In this document: in pieces, positions 23,204 to 35,600 of the stretch
Position numbering within the stretch: position 1 is the first letter of the stretch
Layout of the letters: each line of letters opens with the position of its first letter
NCBI RefSeq assembly: GCF_019649055.1
Contig: NW_026570330.1
Span: 248,001 to 312,000 of the forward strand
Length of the DNA stretch: 64,000 nucleotides
Source: Paramacrobiotus metropolitanus
Lineage: Eukaryota; Tardigrada; Eutardigrada; Parachela; Macrobiotidae
Reading direction: 5' to 3'
The notes under the pieces: generated by a model
What the model saw: the letters and a program-made list of their open reading frames with translations, nothing else
The model's database searches: none
What the model was told of the DNA's origin: nothing
Made by a program: the position numbers and the translations under genes

Positions 23204-23419
23204 TGTTCTTGTATTTTCGATCGCGCTTATGAACTAATGATTATGCGGCGCAGTTATGAGGAGTTCGTAGATAGTTTCCTGTTAGAGTTTATACTTTGGC
23301 TCCGTTAAAAAGAGCCTGGTTGTTTGCCGACGGTGGTGGACCTGTGCCGCGCGTGGTTAGTGCACTGCTCTTTAATCGATAATACACCAAACTGAAAACC
23401 ACAATATTTATACGTTGAA

Positions 23420-24010
23420 TTAAAATACTTGTATATCTTCATACGGCGCAGAGATTATTTTCGGGTAAGATTTTCCCCTTTTGGCTGTAATGCGCCTAGC
23501 ATGAAGTAAAGCCAGTGTGGATTGATGTGAGAATCGCTCAGCATGTTGGAGTTCCCATGTTTGCTTCAGTTGTTCGCAGGCAAACAGGAGTGCCAGAACC
23601 TCAAAGTATTCAAATGGGTTGAATGCCGATCCACCAGTATTACAAGTTCCTCTGGCTGCGACTTGTCTTCGAAGTTGTGTATGTGGTGTGACAGGTTTTG
23701 GTGAAGCTCGCTTAAAGTGTCCAATATATTGAGGTCGTCGAGATTCAGCTTTAAACGTTTTTTTGTCATCGAAGGGACTCTTTACGACTTGTTTACTCCA
23801 TTGCGTTTGGACCGAAGCACTTCTAAATACTCGCAAAACAATCGTTCAACGCTATCCTCCATCTCCGAATCCGTGACCGACGCATCTTTCTCGCTGGCCA
23901 AATCCGTTTCCGAATCCAGTTCCCAGTCTGGAGCGAAATAAAAACCGCTCGACTTGTCGTTTGCTCGCTTTGGGTCGTGTTACACAGATGCACAATATTT
24001 ATACAAAACT
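23420..24010 (-). pseudogene. broken host-like gene, unknown function
   Basis: One minus-strand phase is protein-like from about 23,995 to 23,640. It is acidic at first (DSETDLASEKDASVTDSE), then a helical SVERLFCEYLEVLRSKR region, a single TAA near 23,775 and further helical sequence (LDDLNILDTLSELHQNLSHH). Near 23,640 the plausible coding phase changes and continues in another frame to a stop at 23,420. One stop plus one frame change point to a recently inactivated gene, though an intron is not excluded. No family recognised. Confidence 0.35.
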
Positions 24011-24229
24011 TACCACAGCAGCTCAGCCGAGCGCCAAAACTGCACTCTGTCATTGTATGAATGCAGTTAAGCTCGTTTCGTTGTAGTGAATATTTTATGC
24101 ATGGAGTTCAAGAACTGGCATCACGATGCAGTAAACGCCTTTCCACTGCTATCAAAGTGGTGCTGCATTTCTTATAAACAGCAACAGCGGAACACAGTTG
24201 ACGTCGCTAGAACGCTAACAAACCTTCTA

Positions 24230-25530
24230 GTGCCTTTGACTGATAATTCCCTTCCCTTTTCCTAATTTTGAACGTAGAGCCGCAGTAACCTTTCGGGATA
24301 AGCGAATAAGCAGATGCAGATAAGCAGGCTGCTGAAGTAAATCCCATGTGACAATCGAGTTTGTTTCATTTAGTCTGGACCTGGCTGAATCCGCATTGCC
24401 GCTATCTGCATCCAGCGCAGTGTGGACGTATCGCTATAGCAATCTTTAGCTATCGTACGCCATAATTTGTCATTTGTTTCGTAATCGTTGAACGAAGCTT
24501 GTGCAGAGTTAAGTGCGTATAATTTATTTATTTTATGATTTATAATAATTTATTTATTTTATAATTTATACAGTTTACACAATGTTCTATGCATACATCG
24601 TTTACCAGTCTCTAGTCCCGTTTTGAACCACGTTTTAGAAGATAGGCATTGTCTTCTAAGCGATGGTCCGCAACGGGAAGAGGATCACACAACCATTTGT
24701 GCGCCGGCGAATCGAATATTAAATATAACATAATTGCTGTCTAATGGAATATTCTGCATTCTGTATAATTCTGTTTAGTTAACGAGTGATTGCGGGTAAA
24801 CACTCGATCCCCAACCCGCCTTTTACTAAACAACCGATCCTCATTTCAAGTGTTATACATTATCTATTAACGAACTCACGCATTCATCATAGAAAGACTA
24901 CGAGTACTTTGCAGCAGTTTTACTTTTTTCGAGATGAACCGTTTTGTATAAACCGAAGCAGTGGCTGGCTTCTCGTACTTACGCTAGAGCAACATATTCT
25001 ACAGAGTACAACAGTACAATATTTTTATTGTGTACGATGTAGAGGTACTTACTAGTACTTATATCTAAGAGTAAGTACGTATTGCGTTGTGTTGTTTTCC
25101 TATTTGGTAATAAAGGGTAGATCAGCGGCGCAGTGACTAACTACAAAGTTTCGAGACCGGTTACGTGGTACCGTGGCACTGCTGTCGCCTTGGCAACATT
25201 CTCCATAAAGCTTTATTACGACAGAAAATTTATTCACGACAGCGGAATGTTCTTCCAGATATACAGAGTGCACTAGTAAATGACTTTCAAGTATGAAAAA
25301 CGTCGGTCAACGCCTTAAATGAGTTAAAGGTTGTCAAGCGTAACGTTGCAATAAAACATGTTGCCTTGTGTTAGTTGTGTATTAGTTGTTGTTTCGTCAA
25401 ATCGTTTTTTGAAGAACCTTATACGGTTTATCGTATTATGTCGATATTGAGATATAGCACAGAAAGTCTCTCATTCCAAGCCTATCCTTGATTTACTGGA
25501 TAAAGGTAAGCAGAATGTACCCTTGACATA
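24230..25530 (+). repeat. long dispersed repeat, copy A
   Basis: Shares an ordered series of blocks with 30.0-32.6 kb and 35.6-36.9 kb: an ATCTGCATCCAGCGCAGTG block (24,405), the CCCG hairpin (24,613-24,680), a GTCGCCTTGGCAACA block (25,187) and a GATTTACTGGATAAAGGTAA end (25,491). All three copies lie in the plus orientation. Divergence is high with many indels. No reverse transcriptase or transposase is seen. Confidence 0.55.
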
Positions 25531-25617
25531 CACAGGTTATACTTACATAGGTTATACTTTAAAACAGTAGTTTTTATTTCACAAAACGCGGTAACATCAC
25601 AGTTCCAAAACAGCAAG

Positions 25618-26020
25618 TCAAAGTAACAAAATTTCATTTAACGCTGCCGCTCCTTCCATCGTCCCGAGGACGGAAGCAGCGTTGCCTCGCTGAATTTCCA
25701 GCGACAGACGTTGACGGAGATACTCATGGGGCAGGGGCTCTCCGTATGCTGTCGAAGTCGTTTGCCGATTTCTTTCACTAAACGACTGATTTTTTCCCAT
25801 GGTCCAGAGTTTCAAAGACCAGCGGTGCGAAGATGTATCTGCCCAGCAGGTACAAATACAAACCCGCTTTTCTACCCTCCGCTTGTGCGGCGGCGGATCC
25901 CGCGGTAACTGACGTTGATTTCCGATGAGATGCAGCGACGGTATCCACGCAGGTCACGTCCCAAGCCAAACACATACCGCGTTGCCACGCAAACTTGGTG
26001 CACCCGTCCGGTCGGCGGGT
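25618..26020 (-). pseudogene. C-terminal relic of a non-LTR-type retroelement ORF
   Basis: The minus strand encodes RGMCLAWDVTCVDTVAASH, GSAAAQAEGRK and YIFAPLVFETLDHGK, then after a frame change at about 25,800 LRQRLSLEIQRGNAASVLGT. I recognise this series from the region downstream of reverse transcriptase in retroelement-derived proteins that are common in invertebrate genomes. The catalytic part is missing. A hairpin (GGTGCACCCG/CGGGTGCACC) lies at 25,996-26,026. Confidence 0.55.
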
Positions 26021-26332
26021 GCACCTTTAAAACATATTTTCATATGCAATGATCAAATGGGTCTGGCAGCACAAATTTAATGTTTTTTACTTCTTCACTT
26101 CATTTTTGTTTGATAATGTGGAAGTTTTTAAATCGGACCACTCACAGAGCTACAAAAGCGAAACATGCGGTGCACTCGCGGTTGAATACATAAAATATTG
26201 TATGTTGTAGATACTTTAGAACTTGTATCGATAAGTTGCATGATTTTTTAAAAATTCAATAATGTTGATCCAGTAGTTCAAAACTAGCATCAAATATTAA
26301 CTGTAGTAGTAGAATAAATTAAAGGTCATTGC

Positions 26333-27033
26333 TGTGCGCCCCGAGAACTGGGGCGCAAAGCAAAACAGATGTGCGCCCCGATCTGGGCGCGAAGTATGTA
26401 ATTTAACTGTGCGCCCTGAATTTTCTGTGGGAGCGAAAAAATCTTCCAGGCCATAATTTATTGCGTTGTAAATATAAAAAGATGCGTATTGCTGAAATTG
26501 CTTAAACGGTACACCGATCATTTCTTCGAGATCATCTTTTAGCATACAGCCGCTTTTTGGTGGTCGGCCGCGCTCGCGTCCGGCATCGCGAAACAGTTTA
26601 GATGTAGGTAAACTCCTTCTTGGACTTTTCTCGATCTCGTTTCGTGAATTTTCTCCTAGTAAACGTGCAGGACCGCCAAGAAGTTTTCCGGATAAATCTA
26701 GCCATATATGCTTCCTTATATGCTTTGAGATCACGTAGAGTTTCAGATTGCATTTCCGGGCCTGGGTCCATGGCGCAAATTGCCATGATCGAGTAATCAG
26801 TGCGCGAAATATGAACAAAAATGTTATCTGATCAACGTGTAGGTCATGTAGTTACGTTCATTCAAGGTCACATGTCTCTCCGGAAACATTATTGGAAACA
26901 CACACTCCGGAAACTCCATTACACCGTGTATTACATGATATTGGTTTACTACGCTGTGTCAAAAAAAGGCGAAAATTCGGGACGCACAGCCATTTTACTT
27001 TGCTCCCCGATCGGGACGCACAGCTATTTCGTA
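26333..27033. mobile_element. 0.7-kb TIR-like element with GTGCGCCCC hairpins
   Basis: Left end GCTGTGCGCCCCGAGAACTG (26,331) and right end, reversed, GCTGTGCGTCCCGATCGGGG share order and spacing, each followed by a second GTGCGYCCCG unit about 45 bp inward. The plan, repeated short hairpins in inverted terminal regions, copies that of the 17.7-19.5 kb element although the sequence differs. Ends not resolved. Confidence 0.4.
26450..26786 (-). pseudogene. AT-hook-containing reading frame, broken
   Basis: The minus strand has a natural-looking start at 26,786 (MAICAMDPGPEMQSE) with a helical region, a phase change near 26,690, then RDAGRERGRPPKSG, whose GRP core is an AT-hook DNA-binding motif, followed by a helical segment (DDLEEMIGVPFKQFQQYA). 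Two phases are needed, so the gene is frameshifted or split by a tiny intron. It lies inside the TIR-like element 26,333-27,033, so it may be cargo. Confidence 0.35.
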
Positions 27034-27049
27034 AATCAGATAACAATTT

Positions 27050-28700
27050 TAGTACCGATATCGCAAGATATAACTCATACGATATATATTTTATTCGTTT
27101 TTGGCCACGTCCACCAGATTATCGCCGATGAAAATATTTTTTCGAGCATTACCTAAGTATGCTCTATCTTTGAACAAAAAACAAAACTTTTTTTAAGAAG
27201 GGAACCTCTGATCGTGCCCTGGGAAGACCTGAATGTAACCATAGCTAGTGTTTTTGCATTTTGGAATTTGGACATAGCTTACCGGTTTAAAGTTTAAACC
27301 GAAAAGTTTAAAGGCTGGCAATTCCATGATGCTTTGCACCAAGCCCGCACCTTTTACACAATGTGCGCACGGAACATCCTTGTACAATAAATTTACGAAG
27401 TTTTACATTGTACATAGCAAGTGGCTGTGTTTGGCGCTGCTCGTCCTTAGGATACTTCGACTCGATCATTTGTTCATCTCGTCTCGTCTGTTGCGGATGA
27501 TTGTTTCATTGTTTTCCGATGTTTATCCATACGTATGTTAATTATGTACTATTATAAGTACTCACTCAAAAAGTTAGTACTTACTCAAAGGTAGTAATTA
27601 AACTTCATCTCGTCTTATGAAAAGGACGTTTTGGCTTCCGTGAAGCCCCAAAATTGTAACAATAATAACGAGTTAAACGTAATAATGACTTCTTCGCCTT
27701 TAATTTCGGCAGAATCTCCACGAACCACATTTACAGTACCTCGGGTTACCTCGTAACGCCCCTTCTTTACCGCTTGCAAATGTTATGCTCATTTTGAATA
27801 CGTAAGTGCATTAAGAATTACCAGTTTGCGTATAGTCTCGTAATTACTGAAACGAGTTCATAAGCGAGACTTAACGAGTGTGTGTAAAGGAAAGCACCAT
27901 ACTGGGTGCGTTTGCACGGCTGCAACGGGCTTGGATACCGATTTAATTATTTATTAAAATTAATCGATATTAATTAAGCTTTCGCGACCTACTAGTACCT
28001 GGTGAGGCTTTCTGGTGTATGTGGAAATACGTAGTATGTATCGTATCTGTATGTATCGGGAAGTACGCATCTTTACCGGAACTCGACAACTTGCAGCTGA
28101 GCATGAATCGTAGCAACTGCGGGGAGTACATCATAGCGTTGCTAGGTAGGTAGCACTGCAGAATCTCGAGAATATCGTGTAGGTCCATCTCTTACGTACA
28201 CTTGTACACCAAGGCTTAAGGGTTCGTCGGTCTGACGCGTGGGAGTAGCCAGAAGCGGGACATGAGGCATTTCAGAAGCCCGTCAGAGAGCAAGCTGGCG
28301 TTACATAACGCTTTGTCCAGCTTATCTGGTATGTCGGTCCCCACTCGTCGTCCACCACCAACGCCGTCGGCTGATGGCGGCTCGGTCGCAGATGGCTGTA
28401 AATAGCTGTTAATAGGCTTATAGTACACATGGGAAGGCAAACATAGACTGAATGTTGTAACCCTGAATTAAGAATCTTGGTTAAAAGACGCGCATAAACT
28501 TGGCGTATAATGAAATTGAAAGGCACTAGACTCGCATCCTCATGGGTCACCTCAAACTGAACTGGATCTCGCCATTGTAGAAATGCAGGTATCGATATAG
28601 ACGGATGCCACTTCCACTGGGAGAGTCAAATTACTTATTTAACCTTCTCAGTTCATAGAGAAACTAATAGATCACTACAATCCGGGTCACGGTTTGCATT
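27050..28700. other. gene-free stretch
   Basis: Only short overlapping frames on both strands. AT-rich between 27,540 and 27,960. No domain recognised. Confidence 0.35.
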
Positions 28701-28792
28701 CTAATCGTGACTGTAGCAGCGGAACCGGTTTCAGTGACAAAATTAATATGGAGCACAGTTTTTTTCGGGTCGTCTACGGTGTGCATACTTTT

Positions 28793-28937
28793 AACGAAAT
28801 TCATTGCGCCTCAGAGGTTTTCGAAGTCTTTTGGCATCCTGAATGTTCATAAAACAGTGACAGAACACAGCACTAAGTAGCAACGCCAGAAACATCGTGG
28901 CAACACCACATGCCACTTCCATAGTCATAATCGGTGA
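28793..28937 (-). CDS. possible 45-residue membrane peptide
   Basis: From an ATG near 28,931 the minus strand encodes a short frame with one strongly hydrophobic helix (ACGVATMFLALLLSAVFCHC) and a basic tail (KRLRKPLRRNEFR). The same block recurs, with stops, at 1.1-1.4 kb, so it belongs to a dispersed segment. Small size and lack of a homologue keep confidence low. Confidence 0.25.
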
Positions 28938-29079
28938 ATAATAGGAGCGGGGAAAACGGCAGACATATTCCTGTTTTTTTTTAAATCTTCTTCCGTGCAG
29001 AAGGTGGAAGCGTTCTGGAGGAAAGCGGGTTGTTTGATGTGTTGACATTATCCACCCGTTGGTACAGGGTTGCAATTCA

Positions 29080-29990
29080 AATGACTTTTGGCCGTTTTCA
29101 AAATGTCTGAACTGAAACTGATTTGAAATGAAATGAAATTTGTAAATTCAAAAATTAAATTATTTTAATCATTTTTATTTGGTTATTTCGAAAAAGTTTT
29201 CCTTGTCTGAACAAGAATATTAACTAGGATCTACTGTAGCTCAGTGGATCACTGGTGTAATTCCGATCGCGAGAAGCGCGGTGCTGCGGATGTCGCCTAG
29301 TTGCATTACGAACTCAGAATTTCGTTAAGATTTGGACTATTCATTAAGAATCAAGAATTCATTAAGAGTTTGGCCATTTATTAAGAAAATAATCAGAGAA
29401 AAATATTACTTACAGCCATTTCGGTACGAAAACAACTGATTTATCTTGTTCCGTTTTTTATACACATCGTTGCATGACTGAGAATAGTCTGAGAGCAGGG
29501 AACTAGTGCCGCCCATTACCTTCAGAAAAGCGGCTGAAGATGAAGAGAAGATAGTTGCTAAGAAGAGTAATCGGAAATTTTCCTTTTTTCCCTTCAAGCC
29601 AGCTCTCGAAAGCAATTGCAACGCACATTTTCTGAACATGCAAGGTGCCGACAAGTCGCGTCAGACGAATGCTTGCTCGCTTTTCTCCACAAAATGGTAG
29701 TCTTTCTCAAGAGCATTGGCGTTTCTTCCTCAAGCGCAACATATTCCGTGCTAAAAATATCATTTTTACTTAGGATAAGAGGCCGTAGGTAAATCTCAGA
29801 TTAGGTTGATTCCGTATTCAGGTCTGTGAGAATCGGTTGCCCGTTCACAATCTTTAAATTCACAGTATGCTGTATGACTTCATAATTTTGTCAGCAACCC
29901 TCAGCCCGCTCATCGCCCGCGCGTTGCGAGGATTCAATAACGGTACGGTGAAAACTGTCGAACTGACACTATTAACTGCCAACTTCTAGA
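29080..29990. other. gene-free stretch
   Basis: Contains TAGCTCAGTGG (about 29,239), a match to a polymerase III A box without a convincing B box. Imperfect ATTAAGAATTCATTAAGAGT repetition at 29,340-29,385. No gene seen. Confidence 0.35.
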
Positions 29991-29999
29991 ACCCTCCAT

Positions 30000-32600
30000 C
30001 GTTCCTAATTTTGACGTAGGAACTTAAGATTTGCAGGCTACTGAAACAAAATTTCTCTACGATATGCACTGAATTAAATATCACTGATAGACTTTCTATT
30101 ATGAATATGAAGTATAGTATTCCCATCAACAGACGCCCATACTTCTCCGCTATGCGTTTGCAACAGGAAATGTTTTATCATCCCAGCCGAACCCAATTTG
30201 GCGCTATCTGTATCCAACGCAGCGTGGAAGTATCGCTAAGGCGTTGCCTCCTCTCGTGGCTCACTTTTCTGAGAGCAAAGTTTATTCAGTCATTTCATTA
30301 TAAATACATGTATTTCAGGTGACAGTCGTATCAGCAGAACGCAGTTGCGGTAATCTTTTTTCATTTACCACTTGAGAAAAATGGCTAGAATTCGAAGGCA
30401 AATGGTTGCTTGCTGCTAACGTGATCAATGACTTTGTTCTAATGGGTTTTATTCTGTTACATGTTTTGTGTCACGACCGGTTATTTAATTTATCTTCATC
30501 GGTAGTGTCATGTATTGTCATGTGTAGGAATCGTATCTTTATTGTATCGTAATGGTCAGGAAAACAACTGAAAGGAAACTGAGGAATCGTAACTAGAGAA
30601 CCGGGAAAACACAAGAGAAGTTGCTAAGAAGACAAGGACAAAGGACAGAAATAGGAAAGTATTAGAAGGACAATAAACACGTGAACTCAGTATACTACAG
30701 GTAGATCTCAAGAGGTTGCGGTCTCTGCACATTTAGCATGATCAGTATTCGATATCAATCGTAACACATGTATAAAAAAACTACCAATGCAATCTATAAG
30801 CAGTTGATTTTGTATCGCTATTTCATTACCACAGTCTTCTGCTTGCTGCGTTTGCAACGGTTCTTCTCCACGTAATTGTGTGTAAATTTCCGCTGCTTCT
30901 TGTGCCATGCTCAGTGGCGTATCCCACGTAAGTCTTCTTTCAAGTTAACATTGTACGTCGTAATTCATTTTATTTTGTAAAAATTCCTTAGTGAAGCTCC
31001 TGATAAGTTTACTTCGTACGCCATAATTTACTTATTTACTACGTTACTCAGTTCACGGAATGATCTATGCTCATTATGCTGTATGGTACGGCTGTTCCGA
31101 GTCCCGCTTTGAACCGGGTTGTAGAAGATAGGCAGTATCTTCTAAACGACGGTTTGTAACGGGAAGAGAATGGTAAAAACGTCTGTGCACCGCAACTCTA
31201 CCGCTCAGATCAAGAGCGAATCCAATTTAGACATACGTACTTTGTATTACGTAAAATTTTCCTCCAACGCATTTGTGGGTTACTTGCCATTGCACCCGCC
31301 TTCTACGCGTCATTTGTTTTACTGTGTGATTTGCAACCGTGATAATGTAGCCATACGAATTCTGATTGCTGGTGAAATACAGTAAATAAAGTCCGTTATC
31401 AAATAAGTGTAGTAAATAATGCCAATTTTCTCACAAATACGAAGGTGGTATTAATTGCGCCTTTCCGAACGCCACTTCCAGATTTACCGGTGAGTAGGTA
31501 CCCTTCCCCGGCGGAATTCAAACGCAAGAAATACTCGCATTACGTAATAGTATTTGCAGCAACGTAAACTGCGGGCAGTGTCTGACGGAAGGGTAAAATA
31601 AGCCCCTGCGATTATTCTGTCGAAATCGTACTGCATGCACTCGCACAAAGTGGCATTGACCGACGGGCAAAAACCACGTTCTCGACAGCCACAAAAAACT
31701 GATGACCTCGGCTACATCCCGGTCGGTAACGGAAGCTGGGGACGTTTTCGTGCATTTCGTAATGATTTTTGCATAATCCCCTGAACACAAGCTCCATTAT
31801 GAGATGGGTAGTACCGTAAAAAAATTTGTAAGCACAACTCGCATGCAAATTCCTTCCCGACAGCTGCCTAAAATTTGTGGTTTGCCCGTAAATTGTAAAT
31901 TTTACGGGAAACCACGAAAGCTATTACGAAATTGGAGAACGGAGGAGTTGATGGAATTTTTTTTTTGTTTTTTAACATCGTATGGTGCTGCTGGTCTCTA
32001 AAACGCATTCAACAATGTGCTATGTAATATTACATAGCATGTAATATTACATGTAATATTACATAGCACATTGTTGGATGCATTCGTAAGTACAGTACTT
32101 ACTGCATTATAAGAATATTATTTTGTACACTGTAGCAGTACTGAGTAGGCACAGTATGTGCTTGTGTTGCGTCGTTTTCCTGCTTCGTAGTACAGGATGG
32201 ATAATCGGTTAGCGCAGCGACATTCCAAAACGTCATCACCTAAGTGCTTTGAAAGTGTTTACGGGGCATGGTAGCATCGTAGTCGCCTTAGTAACAACAT
32301 TCGGTAGAGAAACTTGATCGCGACAGCGGAATGGTCTGTCTGAACTACAGAGTGCAGTGACTTTCAGTGACTGACTTTCAGTGCAAGTGACTTTGTCTGG
32401 AAACTTCTATCAACGTCCAGAAGGTTGCCAAGTGTACAGGCTTATAAGGAATGGGTTATACCTGCGAATAATGTTGTTTGGTTTATGTTTTTGAAAAACC
32501 GGATACAGTTTATCCTAGGAGATGTAAGCAAATGTGCTGTAGCGCAGTGTGCCTATCTTTCCTCGCCTTTCCTTGATTTACTGGATAAAGGTAAGCAGAA
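30000..32600 (+). repeat. long dispersed repeat, copy B
   Basis: The longest of three copies. It holds the TGTATCCAACGCAGCGTGG block (30,208), a minus-strand coding-like segment at 30,708-30,908 (MAQEAAEIYTQL...LQTQQAEDC), the hairpin at 31,100-31,166, the palindrome at 32,002-32,086, the CGCCTTAGTAACAACATTC block (32,285) and a GATTTACTGGATAAAGGTAA end (32,575). Block order agrees with copies A and C. Confidence 0.6.
32002..32086. repeat. long AT palindrome with three TAATATTAC words
   Basis: CGCATTCAACAATGTGCTATG and the following GTAATATTACAT pair with the mirror sequence ending ATAGCACATTGTTGGATGC. TAATATTAC occurs three times in the centre. The right flank GGATGCATTCGTAAGTA recurs at 36,673, so the palindrome may be an expansion of a shorter sequence in the dispersed repeat. 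Confidence 0.8.
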
Positions 32601-33088
32601 TGTGTGGATTTGTTATTTGTAACCGAAGAAAATTTAGCTCCGGCTGCAAAGACCTGTTTGTAAAAGCAGCCAATGTTCTTGCATTTTCCCTTGGCGTACC
32701 GGTTGTAAATCGTTGAATACGAATCCGAAATTCAGGCATAAACGTTTTCCAAGTTGCAGGAGAATCAAAGTCATACGAAAATCTTGGAGGCTTCATCATT
32801 ACAAAAAATATAATATGTATTTCTTGACTTGAAGATTTATATTGCTTGACACGATGTTGACATGAGAAAGTAGTAGGTTAAAATACGCAATCAGATTGTG
32901 TTAATCCCTGGGTTACTACAGCTGTAGACCCAGACTTGTCAGGCAAACCGTGTGTCCTTAATAAATTAGGTTTCAAAATCTTTTACGGCATGTCCGTATT
33001 TTGCGTTTTTTTTAAAAAAAATGCTTCGGGATAAGCAGTCCCGGCAACCGTAGAATCTTGGCCCATGGACGAGTATCGATTCTGTTTA

Positions 33089-34546
33089 GCGCGTGTAGCC
33101 GGCAGATATATTGGCCTGTTTCCTGTTGGCGAGCCCGGCAGGAAAGTGGTTTTTCTCCCATAAATCTGCCGAAATGCACCCACATTTCTGCCGACCCGAC
33201 CCTATGCATTGCCTATGGGAACTCCAATATATCAGCCGAACCGGCACAACAGTGAAATTTGATACTTTTGTTGAGTGCGAGCCGGCAATAGCACAGCCGG
33301 GCTGCATCAGATACACCGTACAGCCGCCTAAGCATATTGTACCGGCACTAAACAGAGAAGCGCTCGCTTTCTATTGTGCCGCGTCTAATCGTTGCGGGGG
33401 AGCGCCTTTGCCGAGTGTGGATTTATGCACAGACATCATCGCAAAACAAAGTTTTGTTTTTCTCCCGGCAAGCCGAACTGGCTTGCCGGGAGAAGATTTG
33501 AAAATGCAAGTCGCTTACAATCGCTGTAATTTTGTCCCCTTTGCATGTGAGACTTTTGGCACTTGAAGTGAGACCAGCTTTGTTACGTTAAAGGAGATTG
33601 GTAAGAAGTTGTTATTAGGGACGGGCGAGAGTCTGTTTATTGTTTCTACCTGTTTTTTGTTTCCACGTTTAAGTCTGCAGAATAATTTTTGTTATTGTTT
33701 CTCTCGTTCGTTCGATCTATTGGAATTCCCATAGACAATGCATAGAGTCGGGTCTGCAGAAATGTGGGTGCAGTTCGGCAGATTTATGGGTCGTTGTTTG
33801 AAAAACTGTTTTTAATTTGGCGCCCAAATTTTGCATGACATCGCCAATTAATTAAACTGGCAATATGTTCATGTTTGCCTATATGTTGAAAAATTTTATT
33901 GCCGTTAGAAGAATGGTCATTTGGAAAAAATAAATATATATTCAACAATTAACTTTGTTTTGCGATGTTTTGCGATGATGCTTTTCAGTAAACAATTTTC
34001 ATTTCGTTTACAGTTCCATTAGTGCATGTAGACGATTACCGCACTGGTTTGTGTGGTGGTTATTGCCGAAATAGCGTGATAATTTTTAAGTAAAACTGTC
34101 TAATGATAATGTACACCATTCACAGTTTGTATGCGTTAGAAGAATGGTCATTTGGAAAAAATAAATATATATTCAACAATTAACTTTGTTTTGCGATGAT
34201 GTCTATGCATAAATCCACATTCGGCAAAGGCGCTCCCCCGCAACGATTAGACGCGGCACAATAGAAAGCGAGCGCTTCTCTGTTTAGTGCCGGTACAATA
34301 TGCTTAGGCGGCTGTACGGTGTATCTGATGCAGCCCGGCCGTGCTATTGCCGGCTCGCACTCAACAAAAGTATCAAATTTCACTGTTGTGCCGGTTCGGC
34401 TGATATATTGGAGTTCCCATAGGCAATGCATAGGGTCGGGTCGGCAGAAATGTGGGTGCATTTCGGCAGATTTATGGGAGAAAAACCACTTTCCTGCCGG
34501 GCTCGCCAACAGGAAACAAGCCAATATATCTGCCGGCTACAAGCGC
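33089..34546. mobile_element. fold-back element with about 365-bp near-identical arms
   Basis: 33,089-33,453 and 34,183-34,546 are inverted copies that differ at only a few positions, judged from their translations and bases. The 730-bp centre holds a third partial copy of the arm (33,718-33,791, right-arm orientation) and a direct repeat of about 65 bp (33,903-33,970 and 34,134-34,200). A perfect TTCTCCCGGCAAGCC hairpin follows the left arm at 33,458-33,493. Long open frames in the arms have no recognisable domain and exist because the arms are duplicated. No transposase seen. Confidence 0.75.
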
Positions 34547-34549
34547 GTC

Positions 34550-35600
34550 TTCGTCCGTCGGTTAACATACCAGTATCTGTACTTCCTATTAACAATGCGG
34601 ATACTGTTGGTATATTGCATTTATTTTACTTTTATAAGAATAGCCTTTACTAATAGAATTATGCTAAGCCAACACTACCTTCGTGTATGCAGTCCTAGCT
34701 TGTTTTGTGACTTGCGATTTGCAGATATCAAGTGCTACAAGGGTTTCTGCAAACAGTGCTTTGCAAACCGTGGTTGATCTGGTCGACATTGATAACTCGA
34801 TTTTAAAATTTAATAGTAATCTGGCACGATGTGGCAAAACGTTCAATCATGACGTGGGTAACGAATGTTAATTGTGTCATCTTGATGCCGTGTTTACTTC
34901 CGCGTGCCCAGAAAATGTTAGCCGCTGCGGTCAACGTCGGTGCTAGTGGTTGTCGTTTTTCTGTTTCTGTACAGTAAAATTTTATATACCTAAGAAAGGT
35001 TAAATGATAGATTCAGCTAAACACTGTAAAGTCCGTACTTTCTTAGTTAGTATTATTTTATTACTAAATATTCGTTAGTGTGACAACTGAAGCATTGAGT
35101 AAGTAACGTACAATAATAATACGACAAAATTGCTCCCCTTAAAAACGTTTTTGGCCATTTTTAATGCAGATTTCATTATGTGGGAAATATCTGTTTTCCG
35201 ATCTTTTAGTTGTTTTGCAGAATTGCTAATCACCTTAGCCCGTACTTAATACTTTGCACAGTGACTATCAGTTGTCTACTGATCAGTCCATTCATGACCC
35301 CACTTTTTATTTAGACAACTTTAGGAGGCTGTCAGGAATAACGATGCAGCACTAACAGGCTGTTGAAACATACGTTGCCCGTTTCTTAGTAGAAAATAAG
35401 GTTTGCAAGAACTTTCAGAAACGTATGCTAGTTACATGTTCCAAAAACTCATTATTCCCATGCAGGGAAGACCATTTGCAACCATGGGGCATCTCGAGTG
35501 TATTGCTCATGTTACACAAGCATAAAGTCCTTTATGCCACTGGCTTTGTTACTAAATAACTTAAGAGCAGTTTGTTCCAAATCATCGCAATATAGTAGGA
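34550..35600. other. gene-free stretch
   Basis: No frame with recognisable content. Confidence 0.35.

Noticed and set aside
29231-29290. Possible tRNA (TAGCTCAGTGG A box)
   Set aside because: No B box and no pairing acceptor or T arm; only the A-box word matches.
32002-32086. CRESS-DNA virus or Helitron replication origin
   Set aside because: TAATATTAC is self-complementary and arises easily in an AT palindrome; no Rep gene or conserved stem of a viral origin is present.
33111-34524. Long mirrored open frames in the fold-back arms (151 and 114 codons)
   Set aside because: They are identical because the arms are inverted copies; the translation has no recognisable domain and other frames of the arms are equally open.
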